DNA of 64,000 nt from Ruminococcus sp. Its GTDB lineage: Bacteria; Bacillota; Clostridia; Oscillospirales; Ruminococcaceae. Where the stretch lies: NCBI GenBank assembly GCA_030531185.1, contig JAUNOG010000002.1:16408-80407 (forward strand), read 5' to 3'. The position numbers were made by a program, and so were the translations under genes. The notes under the pieces are model-generated. The model saw nothing but the letters and a program-made list of their open reading frames with translations. It searched no databases and was not told where the DNA came from. Below, piece by piece: positions 58,301-64,000 of the stretch; the stretch's first letter is position 1, and each line of letters opens with the position of its first letter.

Positions 58301-58672
58301 TCAGAGCACAGAATACAAGTGCGGGAACTGGCACTGATACATAAGCTCGGTCTGCCCGCAGAAACTTTCAAGCTCCGAAATGAACTCGTCGGAGTCATTT
58401 TCCAGCAGAAATTCAAGTCTGAACACGCCTGCGGAGACGGAATTCAGATAATCTGAATTTGCCACGTAGGATATCCTCACATAATAGCTCTGCCAATATT
58501 CGGTGAGTTCATTTAACGCGGGTTTTGCGTCCCCGCCGTTTTCATAGGCTGTGCGGACCTCCCCTGCCAGCTCGTAAAGCCGCTCATTGCTGCGTTTCAG
58601 CACCCACAGCGAACCTGCGGATATACATACGGTTATAACAAGCAGAGTTATGCATATTCCAAGTCTTTTCAT
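58301..58672 (-). CDS. DUF4363 family protein
   Basis: A 123-residue protein with an N-terminal membrane helix (about 5-25, ICITLLVITVCISAGSLWVL) and a helical extracellular domain. It fits DUF4363, which is regularly found directly after DUF421 genes. The start overlaps the DUF421 stop (ATGA), so expression is coupled. Probably a partner protein of that membrane complex; activity unknown. Confidence 0.8.
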   Translation of the reverse strand: MKRLGICITLLVITVCISAGSLWVLKRSNERLYELAGEVRTAYENGGDAKPALNELTEYWQSYYVRISYVANSDYLNSVSAGVFRLEFLLENDSDEFISELESFCGQTELMYQCQFPHLYSVL

Positions 58673-59349
58673 TTCGCACCTCCGTTTTTGTCGATTATGG
58701 TATATTTTCCGCTGCTGTCGGCAGTCATTATGAATATGTTTTTATAGGACTTCCCCTCTTGTGCGAGGATCTTTTCCAGCCAGTCCATATCAAAGCCCAG
58801 AAATTTCACCGCCGCAGGAGAAAGCTCTCCGTCGTTGATGACCACGACGGGAGGATTTTCCTCCTTGGCGGGAATATTAAGATCGCCGCAGTTAACGGGC
58901 TGAAACTGCTTTTTGGGACATACCGATATTTTACCCGTGGTCTCCACAACGGCGAGCTGTACCTCGTTTATATCGAATATCTGAACGCTCCTGAGAGACT
59001 CCATTAAATCGTCGGCGGTAAAGCGGAGCTCCTTCATCACCTTCTGATCTATCTTTCCGTCGGAAATAACTATCTGCGGAGAACCGCTTACTACGCGCCG
59101 CAGTCCCCTGAATTTCATAGACAGATGAGATACGATAACGTCCATACTCACCAGAGTGAAGATAGGCACAACGCCCATTATCATAGGGATACTTATGTCC
59201 TCCACAGGTAATGTAGCAATATTTGACATAAGTATAGTGACCACAAGCTCCGAGGGCTGAAGCTCTCCTATCTGCCGTTTTCCCATAAGCCTTACCGAGA
59301 AAATAATGATAAAATAAAGCAGTACCGCTCTGAAGAATACAATAAACAT
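58669..59349 (-). CDS. DUF421 (YetF-type) membrane protein
   Basis: A 226-residue protein with three membrane helices at the N-terminus (about 1-75, containing RLMGKRQIGELQPSELVVTI, a family hallmark) and two cytoplasmic beta domains (IVISDGKIDQKVMKELRFTA; PPVVVINDGELSPAAVKFLG). ATG 59349 is chosen; the longer GTG form from 59385 lacks a ribosome site. The family function is not established; linked to sporulation or membrane properties in relatives. Confidence 0.85.
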   Translation of the reverse strand: MFIVFFRAVLLYFIIIFSVRLMGKRQIGELQPSELVVTILMSNIATLPVEDISIPMIMGVVPIFTLVSMDVIVSHLSMKFRGLRRVVSGSPQIVISDGKIDQKVMKELRFTADDLMESLRSVQIFDINEVQLAVVETTGKISVCPKKQFQPVNCGDLNIPAKEENPPVVVINDGELSPAAVKFLGFDMDWLEKILAQEGKSYKNIFIMTADSSGKYTIIDKNGGAK

Positions 59350-59446
59350 TTTCGTCACCCTCGCTTTCTGAGGCGGCGATGTCACCTCAGATAAAGTATG
59401 GGAAACAATGCAGAGAATTAATCAATTTTCAGATAAATACTTCAGT

Positions 59447-59668
59447 AGAGGTAAGAAGTTAGAAGTAAGAGGTTAGAAAAGGTGCGCCGCAGGCGTATTG
59501 ACGCCTTTGCAGAAATGAAAAATCCTTGCAATAAAAGGATTTATATGTTATAATAAAATTAAAATAAGAGGTTTAATGCAACACATCAGAAATTAACAAC
59601 TATACATTATCCGCAGAAATGAGAAGCCTGCACTTCTTACCTCTAACCTCTAACTTCTAACCTCTAAA
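59447..59668. repeat. Inverted repeat element and dispersed repeat copy 2
   Basis: The left arm 59447-59481 is made of AGAGGTAAGAAGT-type units, and the right arm 59632-59668 is its reverse complement with extra units of TAACCTCTAACTTC type. Inside, 59465-59492 repeats 28 bases found at 32205-32232. A small hairpin (AAATCCTT/AAGGATTT, about 59519-59543) follows. No gene. The right arm reaches to just before the recQ ribosome site. This accounts for the gene-free gap 59350-59684. Confidence 0.7.
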
Positions 59669-59684
59669 AGAAAGGTCCTTCGTT

Positions 59685-61964
59685 ATGACTGATTTTTCCG
59701 ATAAGCTAAGCGTTCTGCGTGATTTCTTCGGTCACGTCTCTTTCCGCGACGGACAGGAGAATATCATAGACGCTATTTTATCTTCCTCAGATACCCTTGG
59801 AATTATGCCAACGGGAGCGGGCAAATCTATGTGCTACCAGATACCCGCCCTGATGTTCGACGGTATCACCGTTGTTATATCTCCGCTGATATCCCTGATG
59901 AAGGATCAGGTGAATTCGCTTATTCAATCGGGAGTAAGAGCGGCTTATCTTAACTCTTCCCTTACCTCGGCGCAGTATGAGACCGCTGTGGCAAACGCAA
60001 AAAAGGGTATGTACAAAATTATTTACGTCGCTCCCGAACGTCTTTGCACTCCCTCGTTTCTGTCGCTGGCAAGATATGTGAAAATTTCTATGCTTACGGT
60101 GGACGAGGCTCACTGCGTTTCTCAGTGGGGACAGGATTTTCGTCCTTCTTATATGAAAATACCCGAATTTCTTTCTCAGCTCCCTTACAGACCCATTGTG
60201 AGCGCATTTACCGCAACGGCTACCGCTCAGGTACGGGACGATATTATCAAAATGCTGGGACTGAAAAATCCCTTTTGTCTCACAACGGGATTTGACCGCA
60301 AAAATCTGTATTTCGGCGTTATGCACCCAAAGGACAAATACGCTCAGACCCGAACCTTGGTCAAGGAGAACTCCGACAAATGCGGAATAATCTACTGCTC
60401 CACCAGAAAGAATGTGGAAAGCGTATGCGAAAAGCTGTGCGAGGACGGTTTCCGAGCCACACGCTATCACGCAGGACTTTCCGACGAGGAAAGACGTAAA
60501 AATCAGGACGATTTTATATACGACAGAGTTCAGGTCATCGTAGCCACAAACGCTTTCGGAATGGGTATCGACAAATCCAACGTGTCCTACGTTATCCACT
60601 ATAATATGCCGAAAAATATCGAAAGCTACTATCAGGAGGCGGGACGCGCAGGGCGCGACGGCAACGAAGCAAAGTGCATTCTTCTTTACAGCGGACAGGA
60701 CGTTGTGACAAACCGATTTCTTATCGAGAACTCCAACGACAATCCCGACCTTAGCGGCGAGGAGCTTGAAATACTGCGCAAAAAGGACCTCCGCAGATTG
60801 AAGGTTATGACCGACTACTGCAATACCGACAGATGTCTGCGCGAATATATCCTTAACTATTTCGGCGAAAACAAGGGCTGTACCTGCGGTAACTGTTCAA
60901 ACTGCTCGGGAGAATTTGAGGAGCAGGACGTGACCGTTGAGGCGCAGAAGATACTTTCCTGCATTTACAGACTTCATCAGAGAAATCTCAGGTTCGGCGG
61001 TGCCGTTATCTCCCAGATCTTAAGGGGAACGGACAACGCAAAGATAAAGCAGTTCAGACTTTCCGAACTGTCTACCTACGGAATTATGAAGGACTGCACA
61101 GATGTAAGGATAAGACAGATAATCCGTCATCTCACAACGAACAACTATATCTGCGAGGGGGACTATCAGACCCTTTGCCTTACCCGAAAATCAGCGGAGA
61201 TACTAATGGAGAAAAAACCGCTTACAATGCGTCTGCCCAAGAAACAGGAGCGCAGGGACAAGACGGTTTCCAAGAGCATTCCAAAGGGCGAGATAAGCGT
61301 ATTTGACAAGGCGCTGTTCGACAGACTGCGTGAACTGCGAGCAAAGCTTGCGGCGGAGATCTCAATGCCTGCGTACATAGTTTTCTCGGACGCCTCTCTG
61401 CGGGATATGTGCATAAAGCTCCCCAAAACGCAGGCGGAAATGCTGGAGGTCTCAGGCGTGGGAAAGGCGAAACAGCAAAGATACGGAAAATATTTCGTTG
61501 CGGAAATTCTGAAATATCTCAAGGAAAATCCTCAGACAGAAAAGCCGTCCGTTCTGCCCGAGGAATATCTTAAATTCGGCGAGGGCGACAGCAGTACCCG
61601 TCTGCTGAAAATTCTTTCAGCAGGAGCGGACAGGCTTGAAAGCACAGACGAGGAGCTTTCGCTTACTCAGCTCAGCGACCGTACCCTTACTCAGCTTGGC
61701 GTTACGGGAGATAAAAGAATAATACAGAACGCATTCAAGGATTGGCTGTTAAGCGAAAACTATCTGTCCGAACAGGTCATAAACGGAAGAAAGCAGATGA
61801 GAACCACCATACTTTCCGAGGAGGCGGGAATATACGAGGCGGAGAAAATTTCCTCGCTGGGAAATACTTATACGGCAGTTATATATCCGAAAGCGGCGCA
61901 GGACTTTATCTACGCAAACATAAAGGAAATAACAGAAATGGCGTTGATACGGGGTGAACAATGA
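59685..61964 (+). CDS. recQ: ATP-dependent DNA helicase RecQ
   Basis: A 759-residue helicase. Motif 0/I MPTGAGKSMCYQIPALM, motif II DEAHCVSQWGQDFRPSY, motif VI QEAGRAGRDG; zinc-binding RQC region with CNTDRCLREYILNYFGENKG then CTCGNCSNC; winged helix; HRDC domain (about 545-615, DKALFDRLRELRAKLAAEIS); and a further C-terminal helix-turn-helix-like tail (about 640-750) found in some Firmicutes. It unwinds recombination intermediates. AAGAAAGG precedes the ATG. Its stop overlaps the next start by four bases. Confidence 0.95.
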   Translation: MTDFSDKLSVLRDFFGHVSFRDGQENIIDAILSSSDTLGIMPTGAGKSMCYQIPALMFDGITVVISPLISLMKDQVNSLIQSGVRAAYLNSSLTSAQYETAVANAKKGMYKIIYVAPERLCTPSFLSLARYVKISMLTVDEAHCVSQWGQDFRPSYMKIPEFLSQLPYRPIVSAFTATATAQVRDDIIKMLGLKNPFCLTTGFDRKNLYFGVMHPKDKYAQTRTLVKENSDKCGIIYCSTRKNVESVCEKLCEDGFRATRYHAGLSDEERRKNQDDFIYDRVQVIVATNAFGMGIDKSNVSYVIHYNMPKNIESYYQEAGRAGRDGNEAKCILLYSGQDVVTNRFLIENSNDNPDLSGEELEILRKKDLRRLKVMTDYCNTDRCLREYILNYFGENKGCTCGNCSNCSGEFEEQDVTVEAQKILSCIYRLHQRNLRFGGAVISQILRGTDNAKIKQFRLSELSTYGIMKDCTDVRIRQIIRHLTTNNYICEGDYQTLCLTRKSAEILMEKKPLTMRLPKKQERRDKTVSKSIPKGEISVFDKALFDRLRELRAKLAAEISMPAYIVFSDASLRDMCIKLPKTQAEMLEVSGVGKAKQQRYGKYFVAEILKYLKENPQTEKPSVLPEEYLKFGEGDSSTRLLKILSAGADRLESTDEELSLTQLSDRTLTQLGVTGDKRIIQNAFKDWLLSENYLSEQVINGRKQMRTTILSEEAGIYEAEKISSLGNTYTAVIYPKAAQDFIYANIKEITEMALIRGEQ

Positions 61965-62623
61965 AACAGAATTTCCGTGAAGAATGGCAGACTATGCTCG
62001 ACGACGATCTTAGGGATATATACAGAAAAAAATCTAAAATCCAGAAAACACTGGCTGTCATAACATGGCTGCCCCTGCTCCCTGCGGGATTTATATGCGG
62101 AATAGGCGGCTGGACGGGATTTCTTGCCTCCGAGCATTCTATGTTCGGCTACGTCACCGACGGCGGAGCAAGCGTTTTTCTGTTTTTTGCCGCGTTCGCT
62201 CTTTGCGGCGCGCTGGTGATGTCCAAAAGCCCGAAGGCTTTTATTGGAATTCCGTTTGTTATGCTTGCGGGAATTGTTATTAAAAAGGCGGTATACGGCG
62301 GCTCGTATCTTATCGGGATTGCTATGCTTGTTTATGTTGTCGCCGCCTGCATCGCACTGTATTTTGCGGTGTCCGATCTGAACTTTCTCAGAGGACTTCC
62401 TCATTTCCCATTTGTAAAGCGCAGAGACGAGATTAATTTCAACGCTATGAACAGAGACGTTATGCTCAGGTATCTGGAAACGGCAGAAAAGGGCGGGATA
62501 ATCACCGTCAAGGGCGAAGAGGTCTTTACCGCCGAAAAACCCGAGGAGATAGTCAAGCCTCCCGAAAAGACGGAGGAATATCTCCAGCAGCACAAAATGC
62601 TGTATAAAAACAGGAAAGCTTGA
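61961..62623 (+). CDS. Membrane protein of unknown function, coupled to recQ
   Basis: A 220-residue protein with about four or five membrane helices (about 30-50, 65-85, 90-115 and 118-135) and a soluble charged C-terminus of about 75 residues (VMLRYLETAEKGGIITVKGE). ATGA overlap with recQ shows translational coupling. No family recognised; its link to recQ may be only positional. Confidence 0.6.
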   Translation: MKQNFREEWQTMLDDDLRDIYRKKSKIQKTLAVITWLPLLPAGFICGIGGWTGFLASEHSMFGYVTDGGASVFLFFAAFALCGALVMSKSPKAFIGIPFVMLAGIVIKKAVYGGSYLIGIAMLVYVVAACIALYFAVSDLNFLRGLPHFPFVKRRDEINFNAMNRDVMLRYLETAEKGGIITVKGEEVFTAEKPEEIVKPPEKTEEYLQQHKMLYKNRKA

Positions 62624-62648
62624 CAGAAACATATAAAAGACGTATAAT
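62620..62648 (+). promoter_or_regulatory. Promoter of 62683 gene
   Basis: TTGACA (62620-62625) overlaps the previous stop codon; 17-base spacer; TATAAT (62643-62648). Confidence 0.85.
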
Positions 62649-62682
62649 AATACTACATTGTAAATTAATAAAGGAGCGTTTT

Positions 62683-63450
62683 ATGGCTAAAGAATGTAAA
62701 TCCTGCGGTAATTTTTACAAAGGAGATTACTGCGACAAATGCGGATACGGCAAAAAGGTTGTTTCAAAATCTGCGGCGAAATATAAAAAGGCTACCAAAC
62801 CCGAACGTTTCAGAACCGCCGAAGACAGCAAGCTGTACGCTGAATGGGACAAGGAACGCGAACAGCAGCGTAAATCCGACCCCAACCGCAACAAAAAATT
62901 TCTTGTACTGGTGCTGATAGTATTCGTTGCTATGGTTCTTTTTGTTCTGTATCAGAGCGGCGCGATCTTCTCAAACACCCGAAACGAGGTCATAGAGCAG
63001 TATTTCAATGCCGTTCAGACCAAGGATTACGACAAGTTTGTAAAGTGCCACGCAAAAGAGATACGGAGCGAATACGAGAGCGACAGAAAAAGTATGGGAC
63101 TTTCCAAAAGCGAGGCTATGGAGTATCTTTATGCCGACCTTGACGAGCTGTACGGCGAAGGATTTACCATAAACGTTGAATTCGGACGTGAAACTCAGCT
63201 GGACAAGGACGAATACGATCTCACCGAATACAAGGAGCAGTACGGCACTACGCCGTCTATTTCGGACGCTTACGAAATGTATGTCACTGTAACTTTCTCA
63301 GGCTCAAAGGCTACCGACACCGCCAATCTTTATATCTATGTAGTCAAGACCTCGGGTTACTGGAGGATTATCGGTATGAGCGAGGATAACGGTATCGTTA
63401 ACGAAGATACGGGAATAGTTCAGCCCGAGACCGAACAGACTGAGGGCTGA
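62683..63450 (+). CDS. Zinc-ribbon membrane protein with NTF2-like outer domain
   Basis: A 255-residue protein: zinc ribbon (CKSCGNFYKGDYCDKCGYGK), a basic linker, one membrane helix (about 75-95, FLVLVLIVFVAMVLFVLYQS) and an extracytoplasmic domain with an NTF2/DUF-like start (EVIEQYFNAVQTKDYDKFVK) and end (YWRIIGMSEDNG). Same plan as 56022-58088 in miniature. AAGGAGCG precedes ATG 62683; the longer frame starts inside the promoter. Function unknown. Confidence 0.7.
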   Translation: MAKECKSCGNFYKGDYCDKCGYGKKVVSKSAAKYKKATKPERFRTAEDSKLYAEWDKEREQQRKSDPNRNKKFLVLVLIVFVAMVLFVLYQSGAIFSNTRNEVIEQYFNAVQTKDYDKFVKCHAKEIRSEYESDRKSMGLSKSEAMEYLYADLDELYGEGFTINVEFGRETQLDKDEYDLTEYKEQYGTTPSISDAYEMYVTVTFSGSKATDTANLYIYVVKTSGYWRIIGMSEDNGIVNEDTGIVQPETEQTEG

Positions 63451-63456
63451 TCTCAG

Positions 63457-63497
63457 CAGACCAAGGAAGTAACGCGAATATTTCCTTGGTCTGTATT
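63457..63497 (+). terminator. Terminator of 62683 gene
   Basis: A perfect 12-bp stem, CAGACCAAGGAA (63457-63468) with TTCCTTGGTCTG (63482-63493), then TATTTATT. Confidence 0.8.
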
Positions 63498-63527
63498 TAT
63501 TGCCGTCCTACAGTAATCTTACAGTGT

Positions 63528-63556
63528 ATGAAAAAAAGCCCGTAAACACGGGCTTT
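63528..63556 (-). terminator. Terminator for minus-strand transcription from the right edge
   Basis: AAAGCCCGT (63535-63543) pairs with ACGGGCTTT (63548-63556). The minus-strand side ends in seven T, so it would stop transcription of the partial gene 63813-64000. Confidence 0.75.
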
Positions 63557-63812
63557 TCGAGTTATGCATCTATTTTATTGCACCAATATGTCCTGCGACT
63601 ATAAAATAGATGAATGGTAAAAGTGCTTATTATCGCCACTTGAAACACAAAATTAATTATTAACATTAATAAGAATATTAGATATAAAGGTAATTCATTA
63701 ACATTTATATTTGTACATAATGGAGTAAGCAGAGCAACAAATTTTCTGTTGCACAATAGAATCGTATTTTATTGCAGTTGATAATTTTACAAAATTCTTT
63801 TCTCAAAGCCAA
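63557..63812. other. AT-rich stretch without recognised gene
   Basis: Very AT-rich, with a weak inverted repeat (ATCTATTTTAT at about 63568 and ATAAAATAGAT at about 63601). No frame with a ribosome site. It is probably the 3' region of the minus-strand gene at the edge; base composition differs sharply from the rest of the window, which may mark transferred DNA. Confidence 0.4.
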
Positions 63813-64000
63813 TTAATTTTCTTTAGAAATTGATACAACATATACATTTATAACTCTTAGTTCAATATCTTTAGAATTAATGCAAATTTGTTTGGAAGAA
63901 TATATTTCCAACTGTTTATTTGATTCATCATATTTACAATCAGCACACAGATACATACCGTCTTTTTCTGCTAATATTACTTTTGTATTATTATCTATCA
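63813..64000 (-). CDS. Partial hypothetical protein running off the right edge
   Basis: An open frame of 61 sense codons on the minus strand enters from beyond the window and stops at TAA 63813-63815. It contains a CxxC pair (MYLCADCKYDESNKQLEIYS) and ends VYVVSISKEN. Strongly AT-rich codons, unlike the neighbours. No start is visible, and no family was recognised. Confidence 0.5.
   Translation of the reverse strand, partial: IDNNTKVILAEKDGMYLCADCKYDESNKQLEIYSSKQICINSKDIELRVINVYVVSISKEN

Overview
The window looks like chromosome from a Gram-positive, low-to-moderate GC gut Clostridia, most likely a Ruminococcus-type member of the Oscillospiraceae. That placement is inference from gene content: a Spo0A-type DNA-binding domain, ECF sigma/membrane-anchor pairs, an NPxTG-anchored carbohydrate esterase, an alpha-glucan and sucrose gene set, very regular sigma-A promoters (TTGACA-17-TATAAT) and strong GGAGG ribosome sites. 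No rRNA, tRNA, CRISPR array, transposase or integrase was seen.

Layout. 0.3-2 kb: ECF sigma factor with a membrane-anchored partner. 2-5.7 kb: tex, an inverted-repeat element, and an XRE regulator operon with two small membrane proteins and operator-like palindromes. 5.8-15.2 kb: alpha-glucan genes (malQ, glgP) interleaved with small membrane proteins, an ABC-F ATPase and a sialate O-acetylesterase. 15.2-22 kb: prmA with a PII-like protein, a second sigma/anchor pair, an EFR1-type flavodoxin-ferredoxin, a GT-C-like membrane enzyme and a DUF2461 protein. 22.1-27.1 kb (minus): one operon of circularly permuted ATP-grasp, alpha-E, transglutaminase-like and two M14 (AstE/ASPA) proteins, behind a consensus promoter and a leader terminator. 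27.2-35 kb (minus): a self-contained sucrose PTS operon (scrA, scrB, scrK, EIIA, HPr, enzyme I) with its LacI-type regulator and operators. 35-39.6 kb: AraC regulator, GH13 enzyme, XRE regulator and a Spo0A-like protein with a degenerate receiver.

40-51.3 kb: rplM-rpsI with a structured leader, a CmpB-like membrane protein, a wall-anchored CE2 esterase, glmU, a candidate type I toxin-antitoxin locus (45.9-46.35 kb), a divergent XRE/small-gene pair, and pth-mfd. 51.4-55.9 kb: a phage-derived cassette (endolysin, XkdX-like, tail fibre, holin-like genes) facing an XRE repressor and an ImmA/IrrE-like protease across a face-to-face promoter region. 56-64 kb: zinc-ribbon membrane proteins, a DUF421/DUF4363 pair, recQ, and a gene cut by the right edge.

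How genes work together: malQ, glgP and the GH13 enzyme process alpha-glucans. The scr operon imports sucrose as sucrose-6-phosphate, splits it and phosphorylates the fructose, and also encodes the general phosphocarriers. The ATP-grasp operon has the gene content of a peptide ligation and trimming pathway with no known product. The phage cassette keeps its lysis, fibre and control genes but no capsid, terminase, portal, replication or integrase gene in the window.
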